From positions 682,001 to 746,000 of the forward strand of contig NZ_JACHJB010000002.1 in NCBI RefSeq assembly GCF_014207745.1: DNA of 64,000 bases, written 5' to 3'. Made by a program: the position numbers and the translations under genes. The notes below the pieces were generated by a model that ran no database searches, was not told the origin of the DNA, and saw only the letters and a program-made list of their open reading frames with translations. The stretch is from Nonomuraea muscovyensis (GTDB taxonomy: Bacteria; Actinomycetota; Actinomycetes; Streptosporangiales; Streptosporangiaceae). Shown one piece after another: positions 24,515-31,467 of the stretch. Numbering within the stretch: the stretch's first letter is position 1; each line of letters opens with the position of its first letter.

Positions 24515-25069
24515 GTGCTCAAACCCGCCTACCCGCTCCACACCGACCGGCTGCTGCTGCGCCCCTTCACCCCCGACGACCTGCCGGCCGTCCACGCCTA
24601 CGAATCACGCCCCGACGTCGCCCGCTACCTCTACTGGGAACCCCGCGACATCGACGCCGTACGCACCTTCCTCGACAAGAAGGTCACCCGCACCGCGCTC
24701 CACGACGAAGGCGACGCCCTCGACCTCGCCATCACCCTGCGCGACACCGGCCAGGTGATCGGCAACGGCCTGCTCATCTGGACCAGCAAAGAACACCGCC
24801 AGGGCGAGATCGGCTACGTCCTGCACCCCGACCACCACGGCCACGGCTACGCCGCCGAAGCCGGCCGCACACTCCTGCGCCTCGGCTTCGACGAGCTCGG
24901 CCTGCACCGCGTCGTCGGCCGGCTCGACGCCCGCAACACCGCCTCCGCCCGCGTCCTGGAGAAACTCGGCATGCGCCGCGAGGCCCACCTCGTCCAGAAC
25001 GAACGCGTCAAGGGCGAATGGACCGACGAGATCATCTACGCCATACTCGAAACCGAGTGGAAGCCATGA
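24515..25069 (+). CDS. GNAT N-acetyltransferase, RimJ/RimL type
   Basis: This 184-residue acetyltransferase of the RimJ/RimL group acetylates protein N termini or small amines. The N-terminal LHTDRLLLRPFTPDDLPAV, the acetyl-CoA motif LHPDHHGHGYAAEA and the NTASARVLEKLGMRRE helix are all typical. A -10-like TACACT at 24503-24508 ends six bases before the GTG start, so the message may be leaderless. The stop codon overlaps the next gene (ATGA). Confidence 0.88.
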   Translation: MLKPAYPLHTDRLLLRPFTPDDLPAVHAYESRPDVARYLYWEPRDIDAVRTFLDKKVTRTALHDEGDALDLAITLRDTGQVIGNGLLIWTSKEHRQGEIGYVLHPDHHGHGYAAEAGRTLLRLGFDELGLHRVVGRLDARNTASARVLEKLGMRREAHLVQNERVKGEWTDEIIYAILETEWKP

Positions 25070-25371
25070 CCATCCTGCACCTGGCCCTCGCCGACGACTG
25101 GGCCGCGGCCCGCGCCACGGGCGACTACCGCGTCTCCACGCTCGGCCGCACGCTGGACCAGGAAGGCTTCATCCACTGCAGCCGCGACCACGACCAGCTA
25201 CGCGACGTCCACGCCGCCCACTACGGTCACGTCACCGCGCCGCTGCTGGTGCTCCAGATCGACCCGGCCGGCCTCGACGTGCGCGTCGAAGGGGGCTTCC
25301 CGCACGTCTACGGGCCCATCCCGCTGGAGGCGGTCACCGCCGTCCACCCCTACGAACCCGCCGCCGGCTGA
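25066..25371 (+). CDS. DUF952-family protein
   Basis: This 101-residue protein has DUF952 hallmarks: LGRTLDQEGFIHCSRDHDQ near the middle and GGFPHVYGPIPLEAV near the end. The fold is related to ADP-ribosylating enzymes, but the family's function is unknown. ATG 25066 overlaps the preceding acetyltransferase stop codon by four bases, implying translational coupling. Confidence 0.87.
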   Translation: MTILHLALADDWAAARATGDYRVSTLGRTLDQEGFIHCSRDHDQLRDVHAAHYGHVTAPLLVLQIDPAGLDVRVEGGFPHVYGPIPLEAVTAVHPYEPAAG

Positions 25372-25454
25372 CACCCGCCGCCACCGCCCGTACCCCCATA
25401 CCAGCCGGTACGGGCGGGTACGGGCCGGCACGGGGGAGGGGAGGGGCCACCATA

Positions 25455-25841
25455 ATGATCACCATGGACCCCGCGACCGCGGCGCGACGCTTCGCCGACA
25501 CCTGGCAACACGGCTGGACCCACCACGACGCCGACGCCATCGTCACCCTGTACACAGCCGACGCCGAGCACACCTCGATGCCGTTCCGCCCGCCACACCG
25601 GGGGAGAGCGGCCATCGCCGACTACATCCGCTGGTCCTTCGAGGGGGAGACCGTCCAGCGGGTCACCTTCGCGCAGCCCCTCGTGGACGGCGACCGGGCC
25701 GCCATCGAGTTCCGAGTCCACGCCCTCGACGAGCGCGGCACCCCCGTCACGCTCGCCGGGTGCGTGTTCGCCCAGTTCGACGCCGACGGCCTCGCCGTGC
25801 GGACGCGCGACTACTGGCACACCACCGAGGGCCACCTCTGA
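25455..25841 (+). CDS. SnoaL/NTF2-like fold protein
   Basis: This 128-residue protein of the nuclear-transport-factor-2 superfamily has DTWQHGWTHHDADAIVTLYT and the later IRWSFEGE and FDADGLAVRTRDYWH, typical of SnoaL-like small enzymes or ligand-binding proteins. No catalytic assignment is possible. GGGGAGGGGAGGGG precedes the ATG. It is likely monocistronic. Confidence 0.82.
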   Translation: MITMDPATAARRFADTWQHGWTHHDADAIVTLYTADAEHTSMPFRPPHRGRAAIADYIRWSFEGETVQRVTFAQPLVDGDRAAIEFRVHALDERGTPVTLAGCVFAQFDADGLAVRTRDYWHTTEGHL

Positions 25842-25896
25842 CCCCGCGTCACACGGGGGAGCGGCCCTACCGGAGAAAAGCGGTCACACGGAGAGA

Positions 25897-26133
25897 TCAG
25901 ATGCGGACGGGAGCCATCCGCGCCGGGGCCACCGGAGCCGGACCCTGCGCCTGCGGGGCCATCGGCCGCGCCATCTCACGCGCCCGCTCGGCCTCGGCCA
26001 GCCGCTCGGCACACCCGCCGGCGCAGTAACCGTTGGTCACGATCAGCCGCCCCCGCAGCGCCGTGTACGACTCACGGCCCGTGGCGGGCAGAACCCCCTG
26101 GCACACCGAGCACAAGACCGATTGAGTCCCCAC
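25897..26133 (-). CDS. Small Cys-rich protein, possible zinc ribbon
   Basis: This 78-residue protein has CSVC near the N terminus and CAGGC in the middle, a 2+2 Cys pattern able to hold one zinc. The second half is a charged helix followed by a Pro/Ala tail. GTG 26133 follows the ribosome site GAGAGGAG on the minus strand. I do not recognise a named family. Confidence 0.6.
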   Translation of the reverse strand: MGTQSVLCSVCQGVLPATGRESYTALRGRLIVTNGYCAGGCAERLAEAERAREMARPMAPQAQGPAPVAPARMAPVRI

Positions 26134-26456
26134 GTGCTGCTCCTCTCGCGGCGCGGATAGCAGATTCCCACACTAAACCGCGACCGCGCCGGGGGACAGC
26201 GAATCAACTCAAGGTCATGCGAATGGTCATGCTCACGGAGCGTCACAATCGGCGTTACTTGACATAATGTTCATTATCGAGCAATCACGAATAGTGGCCC
26301 TGGCTAGGACGAACACGCCGATCACCGGCCGTCCCGACCACGTGTCGCCGTCGCCGGCACCGGCGATCACCGTCAGCGTGATTCTCGTCACGCCACGCTC
26401 ACCAGCACTCACCGGCCCCACCACGAACGACCGGACACCCGCACACCACCAGGCAC
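26134..26456. other. Gap of about 320 bases, no clear gene
   Basis: Short open frames exist on both strands (66 residues from ATG 26267 on plus, 63 on minus) but neither has a ribosome site or recognisable sequence. Composition is AT-richer near 26160-26300, consistent with promoters. It ends in the terminator at 26457. Confidence 0.4.
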
Positions 26457-26492
26457 AGGACGCCTGACGCCCACCGGGTCGTCAGGCGTCCT
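26457..26492. terminator. Perfect 13-bp hairpin terminator
   Basis: AGGACGCCTGACG (26457-26469) pairs exactly with CGTCAGGCGTCCT (26480-26492) around a 10-base loop. There is no U tract, as usual in actinomycetes. It insulates the promoter of the next gene. Confidence 0.8.
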
Positions 26493-26522
26493 CTGACATT
26501 CGCGTCAAGGCGGGGCTACGAT
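26493..26522 (+). promoter_or_regulatory. Promoter for a leaderless gene
   Basis: CTGACA (26493-26498) and TACGAT (26517-26522) are separated by 18 bases. The ATG at 26529 lies six bases past the -10 box, so transcription would start at the start codon. Confidence 0.6.
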
Positions 26523-26528
26523 CAGTGC

Positions 26529-26783
26529 ATGCACAGCCTGGCGATCTCCACCCCGGGCCTCATCGCGCTCACCGCCGTCGTGACGGCCGCGATCATCTAC
26601 CTGATCATCCTGGCCGTCCGCCTCACCCAGCACCCCCGCAACCGCCCCGCCCCCAGCGCCGACCTGGTCGAGCAGGCCCGCGAGCTCAAGGCCATGGGTC
26701 AACTCCAGGAGGCCGTCTTCCTCGTACGCGGAGAAACCGGCATGAGCCACCGCGCCGCCACCCGCTTCGTCAACCGCCTCTAA
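26529..26783 (+). CDS. Membrane-anchored L7/L12 C-terminal-domain-like small protein
   Basis: In this 84-residue protein, the N-terminal membrane helix TAVVTAAIIYLIILAVRL is followed by a basic Pro-rich linker. The end, ARELKAMGQLQEAVFLVRGE then TGMSHRAATRFVNRL, matches the helix-turn of ribosomal L7/L12 C-terminal domains (IEAIKxLRExTGxGLxEAK). Such small proteins recur in actinobacteria; their function is unknown. It probably has a leaderless message. Confidence 0.75.
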   Translation: MHSLAISTPGLIALTAVVTAAIIYLIILAVRLTQHPRNRPAPSADLVEQARELKAMGQLQEAVFLVRGETGMSHRAATRFVNRL

Positions 26784-26818
26784 CCACCACAAACAACCCG
26801 ATATCGGACAGAGAATCC

Positions 26819-26852
26819 GATACCGGACAGAAGGTGGATTCTGTCCGGTATC
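26819..26852. terminator. Perfect 14-bp inverted repeat
   Basis: GATACCGGACAGAA (26819-26832) pairs with TTCTGTCCGGTATC (26839-26852) around a 6-base loop. A degenerate extra copy of the left arm (GATATCGGACAGA) lies at about 26800. It could be the terminator of the upstream gene; the extra copy also suggests a binding site or small repeat element. Confidence 0.55.
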
Positions 26853-26953
26853 GAGAGTGGATCCGTCGGCCCGGCCCGACGGTGGCTTCGGTTCCCGACC
26901 CAGCCGAGTCTTGGCGGCGCCCATGGTGATGATCATGAGCCTGCACTTCTCCG

Positions 26954-27180
26954 ATGAGGATCGGCCCACCTCGGAAGGACCACTTCGGCCTTGCGGCCTA
27001 CGTCCGGCGAGCGAAGGGCGGGCCCTGCTTCGTCTGCGCGATCCTGGCGGGCGCCCCCGGCACGATCTCGAACAGATCGTCTTCGAGGAAGAGCACCACA
27101 TCCCCACCATGCCCGGCAAGGTTCAGGCGGCACCCCAAGCCCACGTCGAGCCGGCACATCGCTCCCCTGCCCCCGGGCGC
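26954..27180 (+). pseudogene. HIT-family (histidine triad) hydrolase remnant, frameshifted
   Basis: One frame gives DHFGLAAYVRRAKGGPCFVC; a second, after a shift near 27055, gives HDLEQIVFEEEHHI and TMPGKVQAAPQAHVE. Together these are the first ~75 residues of a HIT-like nucleotide hydrolase (CFVC zinc pair, PxxPGxxLVxPxxHVE). The HxHxH active site and C terminus are gone, cut by the end of the neighbouring minus-strand gene. Confidence 0.65.
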
Positions 27181-27190
27181 CCCACCGCCT

Positions 27191-28894
27191 TCACCCTCTC
27201 CGGGAACGCTGCGTTCGCACGCGCAGCCGCTCGCGTGCGCGCGTGGCCGGCGCGGTGAGATCGGTGGCCAGCAGGCTGGCCACCGTGTACAGGTGCCAGA
27301 CCAGCGGCGCCTTGGTGAGCCTGCCGCCGTCGAACAGCGCGGGCACCTTGTCCAGCCGCACGATCTCACCGAGCCCGGCCGAGGACAGGATGGTGCGCTC
27401 CAGCTCCTTGACGATCTCCTCCCCCGGCTCGACACGCCAGTTCCACGGCTTGACCTGCTTGGCTGCCGGCCGCTGCGCCCTGCTCCTCAGCAGGGCGAAG
27501 CGACCCTCGGACTTGAACCGCCACTGCCCGCCCTCCAGCGGCACCCCGGCCAGCGCCGGCGCGAACATCTTGATCAGCTTGTGGACCAGGCGCTCGGAGT
27601 GCCGGTATTCGGGGTCCAGCTCGAGCGCGGCCGCGATCACCCGGTTGTCCAGGAACGGCTGGACGGGCGTCCCCCTGCGGAGCATGGCGGCACGCGAGGC
27701 GGCGTGCCAGCGGCCCACCCGGAAGCGCAGGTACAGGTGGTCCGGTACGTGCGGCGTGTCCGAGCGCCATGCCAGCTCCTCCGCGCGAGCGTTGGCCGCG
27801 TCGGTGAACAGGGCGTGGTGCGCGAGGAACAGTGACTGGGTCCTGCGCCGCACCGCGGCGGGCGTGGCCTCCTCCATCCCGGACAGGAAGCCGCCGCGCA
27901 GGATCTCCCCGTTGTGCCCGCCCAGCGAGGGGCGCCTGCTGTAGGCGGCTTCGCCGGTGATGTTCTCGTAGGCGGACAGCATGCCCTCGCACACCCGCAG
28001 CACGTTCTGGACGCGATCGGCCGGATGCGCCACCAGCAGCTCGTTGTCCGGCGTCTGGGGTGGAGCGTGCACCTCGTGCTCCACGCCGAGCGTCGCGGCC
28101 ACCTGGCGGGCCACGACCACGTCGGGGTGGTCGTCGAAGCCCGAGGTGACCGCGTGGAACGGGATTCCCGAAGCATGCAGCAGTGCCGCCACCAGTCGGC
28201 TGTCCCTGCCGCCGGTGAGCGTCAGCCGTACCGGATCCGGGGTTTGGAGCAGCGGCTCCACCGCCGCCAGCATCCCTTCGGCGACCTGTTTCGATCCGGT
28301 GCGGCTCTCGCCTTCGGGCAGCGGGTCGGTGGTGATGGTCAGCCGCTCCCCCGCGACCAACCGGGAGGCGGGCGGCAGCGAACGGACGCCCGCGTAGGGG
28401 GTTTCCTCCGACAGGAAATACCCCTGTCGGGCGATCGACTGCAGTGCCGCCACGTCGTAGCGGATTGCGCCGAAGGCCGCCAGCCGTACCAGCAGGGCGC
28501 GGTTGCCGATCACGCAGAGCTCTCCCGTCTGCGCGTAGTAGACGGGGTCGGCGGGTGCGAGTGAGGTCGAGGCGCTGATGCCGTGCTCGTCGGACTGGAA
28601 GGCGGCGAAGCAACCCGGCTCTGCGGCCGCTCGGCCGATCAGCTCGCGTGCCTGTCCTGGACGGTGCCCGGCTACGGCGGTGATGCCGCCGGGGGTGACC
28701 AGCGGTTCCCATTCCGGCTCGTTGGTCCAGGCCAGCAGGTGGACGCCGCCGTGCGAGGCTCGCCATTCGGCGGCGCGGATGCGCTCGGGTGCGACGGGGA
28801 AGGCCGCTTCGATCGAGTCCTTGGCCCGCTGGACGGCCTGCCGTACGGCCTCACGCTGGTGCGGTTTGCCCGCCACGGCCAGAAGAACTCTCAT
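27191..28894 (-). CDS. Asparagine-synthase-like protein, stand-alone
   Basis: This 567-residue protein has an N-terminal Ntn-like half without the Cys2 needed for glutamine hydrolysis (it starts MRVLLAVAG). The C-terminal ATP-binding domain has pyrophosphatase loop RLTLTGGRDSRLVAALL, where asparagine synthetases have SGGxDS. SLGGHNGEILRGG and TPVQPFLDNRVIAAALELDP follow as in the beta-lactam synthetase/lasso-cyclase branch. It should activate a carboxylate as acyl-AMP and couple it to an amine. No lasso precursor, PqqD-like or protease gene is next to it. ATG 28894 is chosen over a longer frame. The substrate is unknown. Confidence 0.82.
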   Translation of the reverse strand: MRVLLAVAGKPHQREAVRQAVQRAKDSIEAAFPVAPERIRAAEWRASHGGVHLLAWTNEPEWEPLVTPGGITAVAGHRPGQARELIGRAAAEPGCFAAFQSDEHGISASTSLAPADPVYYAQTGELCVIGNRALLVRLAAFGAIRYDVAALQSIARQGYFLSEETPYAGVRSLPPASRLVAGERLTITTDPLPEGESRTGSKQVAEGMLAAVEPLLQTPDPVRLTLTGGRDSRLVAALLHASGIPFHAVTSGFDDHPDVVVARQVAATLGVEHEVHAPPQTPDNELLVAHPADRVQNVLRVCEGMLSAYENITGEAAYSRRPSLGGHNGEILRGGFLSGMEEATPAAVRRRTQSLFLAHHALFTDAANARAEELAWRSDTPHVPDHLYLRFRVGRWHAASRAAMLRRGTPVQPFLDNRVIAAALELDPEYRHSERLVHKLIKMFAPALAGVPLEGGQWRFKSEGRFALLRSRAQRPAAKQVKPWNWRVEPGEEIVKELERTILSSAGLGEIVRLDKVPALFDGGRLTKAPLVWHLYTVASLLATDLTAPATRARERLRVRTQRSRRG

Positions 28895-29057
28895 TGCGCC
28901 CCCGAGGTGTTGTCGCTCTGGTTGGTATCCGTCGTGTGGGCGACTTGCTTTCACGGGGGGGCTGAGGCCGACCCGGATGGCGGGTCTGGTGCGGGGGTGG
29001 ATTCTGCGGGACAGTGTCGGTCAAGATCCGTTGTTTCGGGGCGTCGAGGAGGCTGGC

Positions 29058-30098
29058 GTGCGGCTGGGGTTCAGCATCGGGACGTTGGGGCCGGTGGCGG
29101 CCGGGTACGAGGCGCAGTTGCGGCTGGTACGTGAGGCCGAGCGGCTGGGGTTCGACTCGGTGTGGGCGTCGGAGGGGTACGGGGTGGATCCGGCGGCGAC
29201 GCTGGCGTGGCTGGCGGCGGGTACGGAGCGGATCGGGCTGGGCAGCGGGGTGCTGCAGGTGTCGGCCCGGGCGGCGGTCGCGGCGGCGATGTCGGCCGCG
29301 ACGATCGACCGGTTGTCGGGCGGCCGGTTCCTGCTGGGGTTGGGGGCGTCGGGGCCGCAGGTGGCCGAGGGGTGGCACGGGCGGCGGTACGAGCGTCCGC
29401 TGGCGCATCTGCGGGACTACGTGGCGGTGGTGCGGACGGCGCTGGAGGGGCGGCCGGTGGCGCATGACGGTCCGGAGATCGTGCTGCCGTTGCCGGGTGG
29501 TGAGGGCAAGGCGCTGACGATGACGGTCGGTCCGGTGCGGCGGCCGCTGCCGGTGCACCTGGCGGCGATGGGGCCGAAGGCGGTGGAGTTGGCCGGTGAG
29601 GTGGCCGACGGGTGGCTGCCGATCCACTTCCCGCCGGATCATGTGGCGGAGATGTCGGTGCGGCTGGCCGCGGGTGCGGCGCGGGCGGGGCGGCCGGTGG
29701 CGGCGGTGGAGGTGTCGCCGATGGTGATGGCGATGGTGGATGACGACGCCGACTACGCGCGTGACATGGTGCGGCCGATGCTGGCCCTGTATGTGGGTGG
29801 GATGGGCAGCCGGGGGGTGAACTTCTACAACCGGCTGGCCGGCAGGTTGGGGTTCGGCGCGGCGGCGGCGCGGGCGCAGGCGGCGTACTTCGAGGGTGGG
29901 CTGGGGGCGGCGATGGAGGAGTTGCCGGATGAGCTGGTGGACGCTTTGTGTCTGTGCGGGGAGCCGGGGCGGGTGCGGGAGCGGCTGGCCGCGTATCGGA
30001 AGGTGGGGGCGACGCGGCTGATCGTGGGGTTGAACGCGCCGACGGTGGAGGATCGGCTGGAGCAGTTGGGGTGGTTGGCTGAGTTGAACGGGGACTGA
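29058..30098 (+). CDS. LLM-class F420-dependent oxidoreductase
   Basis: This 346-residue TIM-barrel flavin/F420 enzyme of the luciferase-like monooxygenase family has AERLGFDSVWASEGYG, GTERIGLGSGVLQ, DRLSGGRFLLGLGASGPQV and ELAGEVADGWLPIHF, all standard blocks. GTG 29058 is supported by GAGGAGG (29046-29052); the longer upstream frame is a shadow of the divergent gene. Actinomycetes carry many such enzymes acting on unknown substrates. It converges on the MFS gene of the biosynthetic operon across a hairpin. Confidence 0.9.
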   Translation: MRLGFSIGTLGPVAAGYEAQLRLVREAERLGFDSVWASEGYGVDPAATLAWLAAGTERIGLGSGVLQVSARAAVAAAMSAATIDRLSGGRFLLGLGASGPQVAEGWHGRRYERPLAHLRDYVAVVRTALEGRPVAHDGPEIVLPLPGGEGKALTMTVGPVRRPLPVHLAAMGPKAVELAGEVADGWLPIHFPPDHVAEMSVRLAAGAARAGRPVAAVEVSPMVMAMVDDDADYARDMVRPMLALYVGGMGSRGVNFYNRLAGRLGFGAAAARAQAAYFEGGLGAAMEELPDELVDALCLCGEPGRVRERLAAYRKVGATRLIVGLNAPTVEDRLEQLGWLAELNGD

Positions 30099-30117
30099 TC
30101 CCCCGGGGTCGGGGTGG

Positions 30118-30157
30118 GTGGGCCCGGTCGGCGCGGTGAGGCGCGGGCCGGGCCCAC
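30118..30157. terminator. Hairpin between convergent genes
   Basis: GTGGGCCCGG (30118-30127) pairs with CCGGGCCCAC (30148-30157), 20-base loop with further internal G/C pairing. It serves as a bidirectional terminator for the F420-enzyme gene and for the 27-kb minus-strand operon. Confidence 0.75.
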
Positions 30158-30165
30158 TGGCGTTC

Positions 30166-31467
30166 TCAGGTGGTGAGGGGGGCTTCGGGGATGGTGCGCA
30201 TCTTGGGGATGGGTGACAGGGCGAGGACGGCGATGGGGACGAGGGCGCCGATGAGGGCGGCGACGAGGACGACGGGGCGCATGCCGAGTGCTTCGCCGAG
30301 GAGGCCGGCGGCGAGGGCGCCGAGGGGGGCGGGGACGAGGCCCATGGCCCAGATGGTGGCGATGACGCGGCCGGTGAGTTCGCGGGGGGTGGCGGTCTGC
30401 AGGACGGTGATGTTGTTGACGACGAACACCTGGGTGCACAGGCCGACGAGGAGCTGGGAGATGACGAGCATGGTGATGGCGAGCCAGAAGGGTCCGCCGG
30501 CGAGGGGGACGAGGATGAGGGCGCCGTTGCCGACGACGGTGGACCACAGCATGGTGGGGCCGGGGCCGAAGCGTTTCATGGCGCGGATGGACAGCCAGGC
30601 GCCGATGACGGCGCCGACGCCGCCGACGGCGAGCACTCCTCCGACCCAGGCGGCGGGGATGTCGACGCCGTCGACGAGGTAGGGGATGTAGAGGGTCTGC
30701 AGGATGCCGATGTCGAAGAAGGAGTAGACGGCGCTGGCGATGGCCAGGGGGCGGATGAGCGGCTGGCTCATGACCCAGGCGAGGCCGTGGCGGATGGCAG
30801 TGAGCATGCTGGCGCCGTGGTCGGGGGCGGGGGGCTCTTCGCGTTTGCGGATGGTGAGGAGGGCGAGCGCGGAGGCGACGTAGGTGGCGACGTCGATGAT
30901 GATGACGAGGGGGGCTGAGCGGGCGGCGATGAGCAGGCCGGCGAGGCTGGGGCCGGCGGCTTTGGAGATGGAGTCGCTGAGCTGGAGGTGGCTGTTGCCT
31001 TGGCCGAGGTGTTCGGGGGCGATGAGGGTCGGCAGGTAGGAGCGGTAGGCGATCTCGAACAGGACGCCGAAGACGCCCATGACGAAGACGACGACGTAGA
31101 GCCACTCCAGGGTGAGGACGTCCAGGAGGAAGAACAGGGGGACGGTGGCGAGCATGAGGGCGCGGACGCTGTCGCTGACGATGAGGACGGGGCGGCGGCG
31201 CATGCGGTCGACCCAGACGCCGACGACGAGGAAGAGCACCATGGGCAGGCGGGCGAGGGCGCCGAGGATGCCCATTTCGGCGACGGAGGCGTTGAGCAGG
31301 AGGAAGGCGACGATGGGCATGGCCAGCACGGTCACTTGGGAGCCGACGAGTGACAGGCTCTGTCCGGCCCAGAGTTTGAGGAAGTCGTGGTTCCTCATCA
31401 GGGTGTCGGGCCGGGGTGTGGGCTCGGCGCTGGGGCCGGTGCTGGGTTCAGTGCTGGGTGAGGCCAT
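30166..31467 (-). CDS. MFS exporter at the end of the NRPS-PKS operon
   Basis: This 433-residue EntS-like (MFS_3) transporter has a ~25-residue Pro/Ser N-terminal tail, then helices such as FLKLWAGQSLSLVGSQV and VLAMPIVAFLLLNASV and the loop GVWVDRMRRRPVLIVSD. Its ATG (31467) lies inside the 3' end of the terminal NRPS gene (20-base overlap), so it is the last gene of the operon. It is the likely exporter of the peptide product. EntS relatives export siderophores, but nothing else here points to iron, so export of the operon's own product is the safer reading. Confidence 0.88.
   Translation of the reverse strand: MASPSTEPSTGPSAEPTPRPDTLMRNHDFLKLWAGQSLSLVGSQVTVLAMPIVAFLLLNASVAEMGILGALARLPMVLFLVVGVWVDRMRRRPVLIVSDSVRALMLATVPLFFLLDVLTLEWLYVVVFVMGVFGVLFEIAYRSYLPTLIAPEHLGQGNSHLQLSDSISKAAGPSLAGLLIAARSAPLVIIIDVATYVASALALLTIRKREEPPAPDHGASMLTAIRHGLAWVMSQPLIRPLAIASAVYSFFDIGILQTLYIPYLVDGVDIPAAWVGGVLAVGGVGAVIGAWLSIRAMKRFGPGPTMLWSTVVGNGALILVPLAGGPFWLAITMLVISQLLVGLCTQVFVVNNITVLQTATPRELTGRVIATIWAMGLVPAPLGALAAGLLGEALGMRPVVLVAALIGALVPIAVLALSPIPKMRTIPEAPLTT

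Noticed and set aside
26267..26467. 66-residue plus-strand frame ending in the terminator stem
   Set aside because: No ribosome site, unrecognised sequence, and its end lies inside a perfect hairpin.
27191..28894. Lasso peptide cluster
   Set aside because: Only a cyclase-like protein; no precursor, PqqD-like or transglutaminase-like gene around it.
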